Shown: positions 16,728-26,661, counted from the first letter of the stretch. The stretch is DNA of 64,000 nucleotides from Acidobacteriota bacterium (GCA_020637335.1 JACJWC010000010.1:140001-204000); one strand, 5' to 3'. Made by a program: numbers and translations. The notes: generated by a model from the letters alone, not told the origin.

Positions 16728-17770
16728 TGTTGCAAAACGTCCTTTAAGAGGGGCCGCTCCAGGTCGGAGCGCAATTCAACCTGACCGGGTTCTGCGGGAA
16801 CGATCCAGGTTGCCACACCTTTCTGGGACTTCTTATCCATTTGGGTCAAGTCGAGCAAATGTTCCAAATCCCAGGGACGAAAAGCGTTGGGTGGCATTCG
16901 TTGGCGAACGGCACGGTGCAATGCCGACCAGTCAAAACGATGGCCACAGGCGTTTCCGAGCAAGGTGGCATACATTAATCCCAATCCGACCGCTTCCCCG
17001 TGGAATATCTCATATTGACTGGCGGTCTCAATGGCGTGGGCGAGGGTATGGCCCAAATTAAGTAAACGACGTTCGTTTTTTTCCGTTGGGTCGCGTTCCA
17101 CAATTTCCGCTTTGACCAGCAAGCCTTTTTTCAGCAAGTCCAGATGCGCTTGCCAATCGTTTTGCAGGGCTAATTGGCAAACTGATGCGTACAGGTCAGG
17201 TCCGGCTAAAACGCTGTGTTTGAGCAATTCCATGTAACCCGCTGCCTGATGCCGTGCCGTGAGATGGTTAAAAAAGCGCGGATCCATCAAGACCCAACGG
17301 GGCGGCCAAAATTGACCCACCAGGTTTTTGCCATGCGATAGGTTGACAGCCACTTTCCCGCCGACAGAAGCATCCTGTTGCGCTAAAAGCGTAGTCGGCA
17401 CAAAAATCCAATCCATTCCGCGCATATAACAACTGGCCACAAACCCGGTGAAATCGCCCACAACCCCACCGCCCATGGCCAACAACACACTTTTTCGGTC
17501 CGCGCCATTTTCAGCCAGCCAGTTTTGAGCCTTGGCAAATTCGTCCAAAGTCTTGAGGCGCTCGCCATCAACCACGACCCGAACATGAACCGGCAGGCCA
17601 ATTTGATTCAATTGATGGTTGAGTTCAGCCCCAAACAACTCAAATACGGGCGGTTGCACCTGAACGAAAATAGCACTGTAGTTTGACCAATCCAAATCGG
17701 CCAGGGCAATAGGCCAAATGCCTGAGCCCATCACGACTTGCGAGCCACCAATTTTAAACGGTTGTGTCAC
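16703..17770 (-). CDS. aroB: 3-dehydroquinate synthase
   Basis: NAD- and zinc-dependent second enzyme of the shikimate pathway, 355 aa. The NAD-binding AMGGGVVGDFTGFVAS and the catalytic FVPTTLLAQQDASVGGK and NLSHGKNLVGQF are family signatures, and zinc ligands are expected in RLLNLGHTLAHAIE. The start is a GTG at 17770 with AGGA 7 nt upstream. It begins only about 25 nt beyond the end of RNase P RNA on the same strand, so it may be expressed by readthrough from rnpB. Confidence 0.95.
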   Translation of the reverse strand: MTQPFKIGGSQVVMGSGIWPIALADLDWSNYSAIFVQVQPPVFELFGAELNHQLNQIGLPVHVRVVVDGERLKTLDEFAKAQNWLAENGADRKSVLLAMGGGVVGDFTGFVASCYMRGMDWIFVPTTLLAQQDASVGGKVAVNLSHGKNLVGQFWPPRWVLMDPRFFNHLTARHQAAGYMELLKHSVLAGPDLYASVCQLALQNDWQAHLDLLKKGLLVKAEIVERDPTEKNERRLLNLGHTLAHAIETASQYEIFHGEAVGLGLMYATLLGNACGHRFDWSALHRAVRQRMPPNAFRPWDLEHLLDLTQMDKKSQKGVATWIVPAEPGQVELRSDLERPLLKDVLQQWLSLLSS

Positions 17771-17794
17771 TGCCCAATCCTGTGGAAGAGGTGA

Positions 17795-18186
<392 letters not shown>

Positions 18187-18192
18187 TTGGCC

Positions 18193-18198
18193 ATTATA
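18193..18198 (-). promoter_or_regulatory. -10 element of the rnpB promoter
   Basis: A perfect TATAAT on the minus strand, 7 nt before the RNase P RNA 5' end. No good -35 hexamer is seen at 16-18 nt, so transcription may rely on the strong -10. Confidence 0.65.
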
Positions 18199-18260
18199 GG
18201 TGAAAGCGCCTCCAGCACCTAGTTTTGCTGTGCAAATTCTCCGCAGCGGGCTTAAGCGAC

Positions 18261-18905
18261 TCAAGCCTTTGACTCATTAAACACATCCAAAAGCATTTTC
18301 CAGCGGGCAAAGGTTTCGCGTACATGTAAGCGTAGGCCCGCCAAGCCGCCCACCGGCGGCGCGTCAAAAGCATAAGCATCCAAACGGAGATGGTAGGCCA
18401 AGGTCAGTGCACGATGGCTGTGAAAGGCTTGGGAAACAATTAAAACCCGGCCAATGTTTTTACTTTGGACCGATTTCAAGCTCTTATAGGTGTCAATCCC
18501 CATTCCATCCAGGACCAATTTCTCAGCAGGGATTCCGCGCTTAAGCAAGGCATCGCGCATGAGTGCGGGTTCGTTGTAGTCCGCCGCAAGGTTATCGCCT
18601 GACAGGATAAAGAATTGAACTTTGCCGGCCCGATACAATTGCAGGCATGCGTCCATTCGGCTTTCAAAAAAGGGGTTCGGTTTTCCACCCTTGAGTTTTG
18701 GGCTGCAACCCAGCACCAATGCCCATTGGAAGGGCGCAAGAGAATCGACTTGGTCGGAATACTGATTAGCACTGCGCCAGGACACATACAGATTCGGGGC
18801 CATCAAAATTAAAACAAGCGCGCTGCAAAGGAACAGCAGCGGTTTGCGCCACTTGCGGCCTACCTTGATTAAAACAGGCGCTCTTCGAGCTCTTTTTTTC
18901 GCCAT
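18261..18905 (-). CDS. SanA/YdcF-family (DUF218) membrane protein
   Basis: A 214-aa protein with a basic N-terminus, one membrane anchor (about residues 22-42) and a DUF218 domain. Features are WALVLGCSP near the start, the ESRMDACLQLYRAGK helix, FFILSGDN and ILVSQAFHSHRALTLAY. SanA-like proteins affect envelope permeability and peptidoglycan-related polymers in E. coli, and the chemistry is unclear. The ATG at 18905 overlaps the upstream ferredoxin gene by 37 nt; the longer open frame to 18980 lacks support. It is probably co-transcribed with the ferredoxin. Confidence 0.82.
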   Translation of the reverse strand: MAKKRARRAPVLIKVGRKWRKPLLFLCSALVLILMAPNLYVSWRSANQYSDQVDSLAPFQWALVLGCSPKLKGGKPNPFFESRMDACLQLYRAGKVQFFILSGDNLAADYNEPALMRDALLKRGIPAEKLVLDGMGIDTYKSLKSVQSKNIGRVLIVSQAFHSHRALTLAYHLRLDAYAFDAPPVGGLAGLRLHVRETFARWKMLLDVFNESKA

Positions 18906-19465
18906 TGGGTCGGACTCAAAACGGGAATACTGCTGGGATGAGTAGGACAGATTTGGGTGCAGGCACCGCAGCCTATACATTCAGACGTGACCTTCGGATG
19001 AAAGTCGAGACCCAATTCGATGGCCCGTTCTGGATAGGGACAGGCGTCGTAACACAAGCTGCAGACCTGGTCCTGGTACGTCAGGCAGGTCTCCTCATTA
19101 ACAACGGCTCGTCCCATCTGAACAACGCCACTGCCAAGCGCGCCCGTTTCACACGCGTTAACACAGGGAAAATCCGAACACAGTTGGCAGGCCTGACGAT
19201 CCAGATCCAAGAAAGGTGCGCCAGCTGCAAGCCCTGCACTTTGCGGCTGTTTCCGCAACGCCTGGTAGGGACAGGCCTCCACACAGGCGGAACAGCGGGT
19301 ACAGCTGGATAAAAATTCCAATTCATCCAATGCGCCCGGTGGGCGAACTGGACCCTCCAGAATTTTGTGCAGTTTCTTATCGAGTTGGACGCTGAGGCCC
19401 CTTTTCACGAGATTTAAGCTCTCGGAGAAAAAGGCCTTACGCGATGTTGATTCTTCTTGGCTCAT
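18869..19465 (-). CDS. Ferredoxin-type protein with four [4Fe-4S] sites (NapF/NapG-like)
   Basis: A 198-aa electron-transfer protein with four cysteine clusters: CTRCSACVEACP, CQLCSDFPCVNAC, a CLTYQ...CSLCYDACP group and CIGCGACTQICP. This layout is that of NapF/NapG/MauM-type ferredoxins. No signal peptide or twin arginine is seen, so it is probably cytoplasmic and closer to NapF. The ATG at 19465 has GGGAG 7 nt upstream. No nitrate reductase or other redox enzyme is in the window, so the partner is unknown. Confidence 0.85.
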   Translation of the reverse strand: MSQEESTSRKAFFSESLNLVKRGLSVQLDKKLHKILEGPVRPPGALDELEFLSSCTRCSACVEACPYQALRKQPQSAGLAAGAPFLDLDRQACQLCSDFPCVNACETGALGSGVVQMGRAVVNEETCLTYQDQVCSLCYDACPYPERAIELGLDFHPKVTSECIGCGACTQICPTHPSSIPVLSPTQWRKKELEERLF

Positions 19466-19520
19466 CACAATGCTCCCACCTCCCAACTATAAATCGGGAG
19501 TTCGGCAACACCAAACCGAT

Positions 19521-19549
19521 GAGAGGATCAGAAGCCGTCTGACCCTCTC
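19521..19549 (-). other. Hairpin between the aminotransferase and ferredoxin genes
   Basis: A 12-bp stem with one G-U pair (on the minus strand GAGAGGGTCAGA / TCTGATCCTCTC) around a 5-nt loop. It begins 15 nt after the aminotransferase stop. It lacks a U-tract on either strand, so it may be a processing or stabilising element or an inefficient terminator. Confidence 0.45.
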
Positions 19550-19563
19550 GTCATTTAGGAAGT

Positions 19564-20802
19564 TTAAGCCTCGAAGCGTTCTTGAATACGGGCTGCCAGG
19601 CCGGGGACTTGCCCACTGGCCAGGGCGCAGAACGCAACCCGGATCCCTTTTTTGAGCGGAACCACAAAAATTTTATCCAGTTCGCCCAATCGGTCGCTTA
19701 CCGCCTGACTTTTGGTCGTGGGCAGGGTCACGAAGAAGCCTTTTTTGTAAGGCGTGTGCGGCAACCCAATCTGGTTGGCCTCCTGCATAAAGGTTTCGCC
19801 GCGCTTATTACAAAGCGCAGCAAAATCGGCCTGCTCCTTCAAGAGTTGGGCCCACAATTGCGGGTCGCGGTAGAGCTTGGAAAAGAGGCTCTGGCCCATA
19901 CGTGTGGTATTCGACCAGGTAGCGCGAATCGAACTCTCAAACGTGTCGATAACGGTTCGCACCTGTTGCTCAGTGGCGCCACTGGCCAAAAAAGCGCCAT
20001 TGCGCAAGCCGTACCGGGTCATACTTTTGGACGTGGAATAGGCCATAGTGAAGAGCAAATTCTCGGGCAAGCCCTGGAACAAAGACATAAAGGCCTGGTT
20101 CTGTGCAGGATCCTCAAATTCCCAATAGGCCGCATCGATCAACAGGGTGATCGGCGCTGAAGGGTAACGCTGCGCGATTTCGACCAGTCCGTTTTTCAGG
20201 GATTTGGCCTCTTCCAAGGTTAAACACAGCCCAGTCGGATTATGGCATGGCGTATTGATGATAAGTAACGCGCGGCCCTGAATCTCGAGACTGCGTTGCG
20301 TCTCTTCCAGCGCACCGGCGACGTTAAAGCGTCCATCTGGCAAAAAGGTTTTGAAAAGGGCCAAGCGACGCAAACTGTTGCGGGCAATGGCTGCATACGG
20401 AGACCAGTAATAGTCGTGTGTAATAAACATGTCATTGGTCGACAAGAGGTTCCAAATCGCCAAAAAGACCGCACCAGTTGCGCCTGCAGTGGCGATGGAA
20501 GCAACCGGCTGCCGGTTGGGGATATGGCCGAACAGGTAGCTGACCACATCTTCGCGAAATTCGGCCACACCGCCGATGGGTGCGTAAGGTGCCACTTCGT
20601 CATCGCGCAAGCGACGCGTTGCCTCTTCCACAGATGCCAATAATGCCATTTTCCCGGCATCATCCAGCAGGATCCCTACGGATGCATCTGTTACATTTTC
20701 GACCCCAAATTTTGCCTTGGCCGCCTTGGCCTTGGCACCTACTAAAAAAATATTGTCCGGTTGTATTTTGCCTTGTGCATGAAATGCCAGATGGTTGATC
20801 AT
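19564..20802 (-). CDS. PLP-dependent class I aminotransferase (aspartate/aromatic type)
   Basis: Cytosolic fold-type I aminotransferase of 412 aa. Landmarks are the glycine-rich ATAGATGAVFLA loop, Asn188 in NTPCHNPTG, Asp223 in LLIDAAYWEFE, the PLP lysine Lys259 in YSTSKSMTRYGLRNG and the late arginine in KKGIRVAFCAL. The APIGG segment and overall spacing recall aspartate/aromatic aminotransferases, but I cannot name the amino donor. The ATG at 20802 has a GAGGAG site close upstream. It is divergent from icmF, with a 180-nt shared upstream region. Confidence 0.88.
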   Translation of the reverse strand: MINHLAFHAQGKIQPDNIFLVGAKAKAAKAKFGVENVTDASVGILLDDAGKMALLASVEEATRRLRDDEVAPYAPIGGVAEFREDVVSYLFGHIPNRQPVASIATAGATGAVFLAIWNLLSTNDMFITHDYYWSPYAAIARNSLRRLALFKTFLPDGRFNVAGALEETQRSLEIQGRALLIINTPCHNPTGLCLTLEEAKSLKNGLVEIAQRYPSAPITLLIDAAYWEFEDPAQNQAFMSLFQGLPENLLFTMAYSTSKSMTRYGLRNGAFLASGATEQQVRTVIDTFESSIRATWSNTTRMGQSLFSKLYRDPQLWAQLLKEQADFAALCNKRGETFMQEANQIGLPHTPYKKGFFVTLPTTKSQAVSDRLGELDKIFVVPLKKGIRVAFCALASGQVPGLAARIQERFEA

Positions 20803-20928
20803 GCCCTCTCCTCACGGGTATTCAAAATTGCTCGTGCTGCTCCCCTAACCCGAGCTGGCGCAAGCATAACACAGCCACGATTCCATCCTCTCGGGTTAAA
20901 CACAACGCAGTGCTAGTGCAGCAAGAGG

Positions 20929-20957
20929 TTGATGCCAGGCGTTTGGATTCGTAGAAT
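20929..20957 (+). promoter_or_regulatory. Sigma-70-type promoter of icmF
   Basis: TTGATG (20929-20934) and TAGAAT (20952-20957) with 17-nt spacing. The start point, near 20964, leaves a leader of only about 20 nt before the ATG at 20983, which has GGGAGG 7 nt upstream. There is no room for a cobalamin riboswitch. Confidence 0.55.
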
Positions 20958-20982
20958 GAGGTACCAGTTGGGAGGGTTTAAT

Positions 20983-23900
20983 ATGACCACAAAAAGCAAA
21001 AATGTGCAGCAGAAGCCTGCGGCAACGGCGCCTACTTGGCGACACAAAATCCGTTTTGTCACGGCTGCCTCGCTTTTTGATGGCCACGATGCCTCAATCA
21101 ACATCATGCGCCGCATCCTGCAATCGATGGGAGCGGAAGTTATCCACCTGGGCCATAACCGCTCCGTAGGCGAAATTGTCGATGCCGCCATTCAGGAAGA
21201 TGTCCAGGGTATCGCAATCAGCTCCTATCAGGGCGGGCACATGGAGTACTTCAAGTACATGCATGACTTGCTCGGCCAACGCGGTGCCGGCCACATTAAG
21301 GTTTTTGGCGGCGGTGGCGGGGTCATTAGCCCGGATGAAATCGTTGAGTTGGAAGCCTATGGCATCCAAAAAATCTTCTCACCGGAGGATGGCGCCAAAC
21401 TCGGTCTGGAAGGCATGATCCGTTCCATGTTGGAAGCGTGCGATTTCTCGGTCATCGAAATCAGTGGCCCAGCCCAAGCGCAAAAGCAGCGCATCAACAA
21501 AATAGCCCGGCGCATCACAGAACTGGAAACGGGCGAAGCCCCTAGTAAGCCAACCTCAATTAAGGTGCCGGTTTTGGGCATTACGGGAACGGGTGGCGCC
21601 GGCAAATCGAGTCTAACCGATGAAATCGCTCGTCGTTTCATGGATAGCTTCCCCGCAAAGTCATTGGCCATCCTTTCGGTTGACCCCACCAAACGCCGGA
21701 CTGGCGGGGCGCTGCTGGGCGATCGCATCCGCATGAACGCAATTAGCTGGTCTGAGGCGCAAGGCCACCCCCAAGTCTTCATGCGCTCCCTGGCCACACG
21801 CTCCTCCAATCGCGCCACTTCCGAAGCGCTGCACAGTGCCATTGATGCCCTCAAATCTGAGGGATTTGATTTGATCGTGGTCGAAACCGCGGGCATTGGC
21901 CAATCCGACAGTGAAATTGTCGATCTGGTCGATTTTTCCATGTATGTCATGACCAGCGAATACGGTGCCGCTACCCAACTCGAGAAAATCGACATGCTCG
22001 ATTTGGCCGATATGGTGGTGCTCAACAAATTTGAGAAACGCGGGGCCGAAGACGCCTTGCGCGATATCCGCAAACAGTACAAACGCAATCGCCAACTCTT
22101 TGATGTGCCCGACGAAGTGTTGCCGATCTACCCAACCATTGCTTCCCAATTTAATGATCTGGGCACCAATGCAATGTTTACCGCGTTGGTGCGCGGCTTA
22201 AACGAACGATGTGATTTGGACTGGCCAGTGCCCAACTTTGAACGGGTTGGCATCCCAAACAAGGCGCCGATCATCCCGGGTGAACGCACCCGCTATTTGA
22301 GTGAAATTGCCGAAACAGTGCGCCACTACAAGGCATGGGTGGACCGCCAAGCAGAAATTGCCCGCAACCTCTACCAAATCCAAGGCACCATTGACCACTT
22401 CAACCGGCGTGGACAAGGCAAGGACTTGCGTTTTGATGCCGACGATCAGGGCCGCACCCAGTTGGTGCTGAATGCACTGGACCCCAGCCAGATCATCGCC
22501 AGCCTGGAACAAGAAAAAACCGCTTTAGAACAGCAACTCGATGCCAGCTGTGCCAAATTGCTGGCCGCCTGGCCCAAAGCATTTGACGCCTATCAACAGG
22601 ACGAATTGGTCACCAAGATCCGCGATCGCGAGATCCGCAATCAGCTCTTTACCACGTCCCTTTCAGGCCTGCGCATCCCCAAAGTGGCCATGCCTTTGTT
22701 CAAGGATTGGGGCGACCTGCTCAAGTGGATTCTGCTCGAAAACGTGCCGGGCGCTTTCCCCTTCACGGCCGGCGTTTTTCCGTTTAAACGCGAAGGCGAA
22801 GATCCCACCCGTATGTTTGCCGGTGAAGGCACACCTGAACGGACCAACCGCCGTTTCCATTTCGTTTCCGAAGGTCAACCGGCCGCCCGCCTCTCGACCG
22901 CATTTGATTCGGTCACTTTGTACGGAGAAGACCCGCATCCGCGTCCCGATATTTACGGCAAGATCGGCAATTCCGGCGTGTCGATTTGCACCCTGGACGA
23001 CATGAAAAAGCTGTATTCCGGTTTTGACCTGGTCGCACCTACCACCTCCGTTTCCATGACAATCAACGGTCCCGCACCCATGATCTTGAGCTATTTCCTC
23101 AATGCGGCCGTAGACCAATGCGTTGAAAAACACCTCAAAGAACAAGGCAAATTGGAATCCGTTCGCAAAACCTGGCAGAAAAAGTACCAGGAAAAGGGTT
23201 TGGATCTGCCGCAATACCAGGGCATGGCCTACGACCCGGCAAACCCGCGTTGCCACGGCCTTGGCCTGCTCGGCATTCCCGGCAATCAGGTGGTCGAGCC
23301 CGAAACCTATCAGGCCATTTATGCCCAAACCCTGGCCAATGTGCGCGGCACCGTTCAGGCCGATATCCTCAAGGAGGACCAAGCCCAGAACACCTGTATT
23401 TTCTCCACAGAATTCGCCCTGAAACTGATGGGCGATGTCCAGGAATTCTTTATCCAAAACAAGGTACGCAACTATTACAGTGTATCGATCAGTGGCTACC
23501 ACATTGCCGAAGCCGGCGCGAACCCCATTACCCAGGCCGCACTCACCTTGTCCAATGGCTTTACGTACGTGGAGTACTACCTGGCGCGCGGCATGAACAT
23601 TGACGATTTTGCCCCAAATCTCAGCTTCTTCTTTTCCAATGGCCTGGATCCGGAATACGCCGTAATCGGACGCGCCGCTCGACGGATCTGGTCCGTGGCC
23701 ATGAAGAACCGTTACGGTGCCAATGACCGTTCGCAAAAACTCAAGTACCACATTCAAACCAGTGGCCGTTCGCTGCACGCCCAAGAGATCGATTTCAACG
23801 ATATCCGCACCTCGTTACAGGCCCTGTACGCTATCTACGACAACTGTAACTCCCTGCATACCAACGCCTATGATGAGGCCATCACCACACCCACCGAGGA

Positions 23901-24447
23901 AAGCGTTCGTCGTGCCCTGGCCATTCAGCTCATCATCAACCGCGAATTGGGCCTGGCCAAAAATGAGAATCCGTTACAGGGTGCGTTTATTATCGAAACA
24001 CTAACCGAGCTGCTGGAAGAGGCGATCCTGACCGAATTTGTGCGCATTTCCGAGCGTGGTGGCGTTCTGAGCGCCATGGAAACCATGTACCAGCGCGGCA
24101 AGATCCAGGAAGAGTCGCTCTATTACGAAACATTGAAACACAATGGCCTGCTCCCAATCATCGGGGTGAATACCTTTATCAATCCCCATAGCAATCAGGC
24201 CGAATTGGCCAAACGGGAACTGATCCGATCCAGCGAAGCGGAAAAGCAGGCACAAATCGATAACCTGGAACGCTTCCACCGCATGTTTCCAAGCGAAGCC
24301 GGTCAAGGATTGGAAGCCCTGCGCCAACAGGCCAAGGTCAACGCCAACCTGTTTGTGCCCATGATGACGGCCGCGCCCTACCTTTCCCTGGGCCAATTCT
24401 CCAACCTGCTCTACCAGGTCGGCGGCCAATACCGCCGCAATATGTAA
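20983..24447 (+). CDS. icmF: Fused isobutyryl-CoA mutase IcmF (B12-dependent mutase with GTPase chaperone)
   Basis: An 1154-aa three-part enzyme that interconverts isobutyryl-CoA and n-butyryl-CoA with adenosylcobalamin and carries its own repair GTPase. Residues about 20-150 are the B12-binding domain with SLFDGHDASINIMRR and the IKVFGGGGG strand. About 190-480 is the MeaB/ArgK-type G domain with Walker A GTGGAGKSS, VETAGIGQSDSEI and the NKFE specificity motif. About 560-1154 is the substrate-binding mutase barrel with TTSVSMTINGPAPM and SISGYHIAEAGANP. The single-polypeptide fusion separates IcmF from methylmalonyl-CoA mutase. The ATG at 20983 is chosen for GGGAGG and fit to the family start. 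Relatives with pivalyl-CoA or isovaleryl-CoA preference exist, so substrate is not certain. Confidence 0.96.
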   Translation: MTTKSKNVQQKPAATAPTWRHKIRFVTAASLFDGHDASINIMRRILQSMGAEVIHLGHNRSVGEIVDAAIQEDVQGIAISSYQGGHMEYFKYMHDLLGQRGAGHIKVFGGGGGVISPDEIVELEAYGIQKIFSPEDGAKLGLEGMIRSMLEACDFSVIEISGPAQAQKQRINKIARRITELETGEAPSKPTSIKVPVLGITGTGGAGKSSLTDEIARRFMDSFPAKSLAILSVDPTKRRTGGALLGDRIRMNAISWSEAQGHPQVFMRSLATRSSNRATSEALHSAIDALKSEGFDLIVVETAGIGQSDSEIVDLVDFSMYVMTSEYGAATQLEKIDMLDLADMVVLNKFEKRGAEDALRDIRKQYKRNRQLFDVPDEVLPIYPTIASQFNDLGTNAMFTALVRGLNERCDLDWPVPNFERVGIPNKAPIIPGERTRYLSEIAETVRHYKAWVDRQAEIARNLYQIQGTIDHFNRRGQGKDLRFDADDQGRTQLVLNALDPSQIIASLEQEKTALEQQLDASCAKLLAAWPKAFDAYQQDELVTKIRDREIRNQLFTTSLSGLRIPKVAMPLFKDWGDLLKWILLENVPGAFPFTAGVFPFKREGEDPTRMFAGEGTPERTNRRFHFVSEGQPAARLSTAFDSVTLYGEDPHPRPDIYGKIGNSGVSICTLDDMKKLYSGFDLVAPTTSVSMTINGPAPMILSYFLNAAVDQCVEKHLKEQGKLESVRKTWQKKYQEKGLDLPQYQGMAYDPANPRCHGLGLLGIPGNQVVEPETYQAIYAQTLANVRGTVQADILKEDQAQNTCIFSTEFALKLMGDVQEFFIQNKVRNYYSVSISGYHIAEAGANPITQAALTLSNGFTYVEYYLARGMNIDDFAPNLSFFFSNGLDPEYAVIGRAARRIWSVAMKNRYGANDRSQKLKYHIQTSGRSLHAQEIDFNDIRTSLQALYAIYDNCNSLHTNAYDEAITTPTEESVRRALAIQLIINRELGLAKNENPLQGAFIIETLTELLEEAILTEFVRISERGGVLSAMETMYQRGKIQEESLYYETLKHNGLLPIIGVNTFINPHSNQAELAKRELIRSSEAEKQAQIDNLERFHRMFPSEAGQGLEALRQQAKVNANLFVPMMTAAPYLSLGQFSNLLYQVGGQYRRNM

Positions 24448-24562
24448 TGTCAGGTGAAACTTAGAGTTTGAAAGATATTTCCCGCGCTTGGTGTTTCCAG
24501 AACGAGACGTGAACTGAACTAGCGGCAGCCCGTATAACCATAAAAAAGTAGTTGGAGACGAC

Positions 24563-24994
24563 ATGAAAAAAGTTTTAATGCTGATTTTGATCCCCTTGAG
24601 TCTGGCCGGATGGGCCGCAGATGATGTCTGGTTGACAGATTTTGACCAGGCCAAACAACAGGCCGCTGCTTCAGGCAAATACATTTTGATCAACTTCACG
24701 GGTTCGGACTGGTGTGGCTGGTGTAAACGGCTGGACCAAGAAGTTTTTAGCCAATCGGAATTCACGAAATTTGCCGCTGATAACCTGATTCTGCTCAAGC
24801 TGGATTACCCCCGTTATCGCCAGCAGAGTCAGGCCGAAAAACAGCGCAATGCGGCCCTGGCCCAACAGTTCCGCGTTCAGGGCTTCCCCACCTTGTTCCT
24901 GACCGATGCCAGCGGAAAACCCGTTTTACAAACCGGGTACCAGCCCGGTGGACCCCAACCGTTTAACCAATTGCTCAAATCCAAAATGAAATAA
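24563..24994 (+). CDS. Periplasmic thioredoxin-fold protein (Thioredoxin_7 type)
   Basis: A 143-aa exported redox protein. A signal peptide (MKKVLMLILIPLSLAGWAA) precedes a thioredoxin fold with active site DWCGWCKRL, whose CGWC differs from the CGPC of cytosolic thioredoxins, and the cis-proline loop GFPTLFL. It resembles stand-alone versions of the DsbD C-terminal domain, which reduce disulfides or handle unfolded cysteines in the periplasm. It has GGAG 5 nt before the ATG. It follows icmF by 115 nt with no obvious terminator between them. Confidence 0.87.
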   Translation: MKKVLMLILIPLSLAGWAADDVWLTDFDQAKQQAAASGKYILINFTGSDWCGWCKRLDQEVFSQSEFTKFAADNLILLKLDYPRYRQQSQAEKQRNAALAQQFRVQGFPTLFLTDASGKPVLQTGYQPGGPQPFNQLLKSKMK

Positions 24995-25045
24995 ACAAGT
25001 CCTCATCCGCGCCTTCGGGCCAATTTCCACAATGGAACCCGCACC

Positions 25046-25522
25046 TTGAACGTTTATCAAAGCCCAATCCATGCGCAAACCCATGCACAATCGCAAGGGC
25101 CTTCCCTGACCTTAAGTGCCTTTTTTAACTTGCGACGCCAGCTCCTCCAGATTTATTGGTTGGCCTTTGGCTTTTTGGCCACCAGTGGTCTGTGTTTCAT
25201 CGGCGCATTGGACGCCGGGCAAACCCTCGCCAAGGTATGGTGGCTCGGTTGGTCTTTGGTCTTTTTGACCGGCAGTTACGTTTTGATCAAACGACCACCA
25301 GCATCGAGAGGATTCGGCATTTTCTTGTGTTGCTTGGCCCTACTCTTGCCTTCGCTATTTTCCTTTATTGTGCTTCGCGGACTTTTAGCTTTGCTTAATG
25401 GGAAGGCCCTGTTTGGGCGCAATCAAGTATTAACTCACCAACTGAAAATCCCGCCCAAAATCCGAACACGGAAAAGCAACAGTCACGTCGCATCGGGCAT
25501 GGGGACATTTTCAGGGGATTGA
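25046..25522 (+). CDS. Hypothetical membrane protein
   Basis: A 158-aa protein with three hydrophobic segments (about residues 34-55, 60-80 and 90-118), a polar N-terminus rich in Gln/His/Ser and a basic C-terminal tail. The start is a TTG without a clear ribosome site. The end overlaps the convergent diguanylate cyclase gene by 40 nt, which weakens the last 13 codons. Family not recognised. The three clean membrane segments on the same strand as its neighbours favour a real gene. Confidence 0.55.
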   Translation: MNVYQSPIHAQTHAQSQGPSLTLSAFFNLRRQLLQIYWLAFGFLATSGLCFIGALDAGQTLAKVWWLGWSLVFLTGSYVLIKRPPASRGFGIFLCCLALLLPSLFSFIVLRGLLALLNGKALFGRNQVLTHQLKIPPKIRTRKSNSHVASGMGTFSGD

Positions 25523-26661
25523 TAAATCTGAAAGCCGTTGCGGCCGCTTTGTTTGACCCGGTACATGGCTTCATCGGCGCATTCGAGCAAGGCCGTCAGG
25601 TCCGAACCATGAACAGGGTAAAGACTGATCCCAATACTTGCACCTAAACGAAAAACTTTGCCTTCGACGCGGATGGGTTGAGCCAATTTTTCCAGCAATT
25701 TTGTAGCTATTTTTTGGATATGCGCCTCATTTTCCAATTGGGTCGCAATGACCACAAACTCATCGCCGCCAATGCGCGAACAAATATCGGTGCTTCTGGT
25801 GGATTGGATCAGGCGACTCGCTACCTCTTTCAAAACCTCATCGCCAATATGGTGACCGGCCGAATCATTTATGGGTTTAAAGTGGTCCAAGTCGACATAA
25901 CAGACGGCCACCTTTTGATGCGGCCGGGTAGCCAGAATCAACGCATTGTCAAACAAGGCATTCATATAGCGTTTGTTTTTGAGACCGGTTAGCGGATCGT
26001 GATAGGCCAGGTTAAGTGCATGTTGTTCTGCGTCCTCCAACCGCTTCTGAAAAATCAACAACAAGGCCACCAGCAGACTCAAGTAAAGCAATAAAACCAA
26101 GCAGGTGCCAAGAAAGAAGCCCGGGACGCGATACCCAGTCGAGAAGCGCAAAAAGGGATAAGTGCTCCAATGCAAACCGAGGACCAAGCTGAAAAACGCC
26201 GTTGCGATCAGGGTTTGGGTCGGTCCCTCCGCCCGAGAGGTAAAAGTGATCCAAGCAACACGAAACAACACAACCACATTGAAGGCGCCAAAAAACAAGC
26301 CAAATACCAAGGTACTGGCACTAATGAAATTCGAAATGGGCACCCAAACCAGGGTTAAGGCACAAAAAGCCAAAAAGGGGCCCAAACTCTTCTCCTGACC
26401 AAAAAATCGATGAATGCCAACCATCAGCAAGGTCTTTTCAAGAATGATTAAAATGGCGTAACCAGCTTCAAAAAGCAGGGGATCCGCGTTGGCAGGTACA
26501 AAAAGAAACCATAAGCGCGATCCAAAGGCACAAAACGTGGCCAGAGCCCACCAGCCTGTTCCCGGCGGCGTGCGTGGGATTCGGCTCAACCAGGCAAACA
26601 GAATCGAATAGAAAATATAGATCGTAGATCCAATGACATGCACTGTATCAAAAGCCGACAT
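25483..26661 (-). CDS. Membrane-anchored diguanylate cyclase (GGDEF)
   Basis: Makes the second messenger cyclic di-GMP. The 392-aa protein has about seven membrane helices in residues 5-210, then a GGDEF domain with YHDPLTGLKNKRYM, YVDLDHFKPIND and the active-site RIGGDEF. An inhibitory I-site RSTD lies exactly five residues before GGDEF, so product feedback is likely. The C-terminal part includes GASIGISLYP and ADEAMYRVKQSGRNG. The ATG at 26661 is preferred to the longer frame at 26769, whose extra residues look non-coding. The seven-helix sensor region is of unknown ligand. Confidence 0.92.
   Translation of the reverse strand: MSAFDTVHVIGSTIYIFYSILFAWLSRIPRTPPGTGWWALATFCAFGSRLWFLFVPANADPLLFEAGYAILIILEKTLLMVGIHRFFGQEKSLGPFLAFCALTLVWVPISNFISASTLVFGLFFGAFNVVVLFRVAWITFTSRAEGPTQTLIATAFFSLVLGLHWSTYPFLRFSTGYRVPGFFLGTCLVLLLYLSLLVALLLIFQKRLEDAEQHALNLAYHDPLTGLKNKRYMNALFDNALILATRPHQKVAVCYVDLDHFKPINDSAGHHIGDEVLKEVASRLIQSTRSTDICSRIGGDEFVVIATQLENEAHIQKIATKLLEKLAQPIRVEGKVFRLGASIGISLYPVHGSDLTALLECADEAMYRVKQSGRNGFQIYQSPENVPMPDAT

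Noticed and set aside
20803..20982. Cobalamin riboswitch before icmF
   Set aside because: The predicted transcript leader is only about 20 nt and no B12-box-like sequence is seen.
22663..23784. Long minus-strand open frame of 373 codons inside icmF
   Set aside because: It is the mirror of a strongly coding plus-strand gene with an unmistakable IcmF product, and its protein has no recognisable domain.
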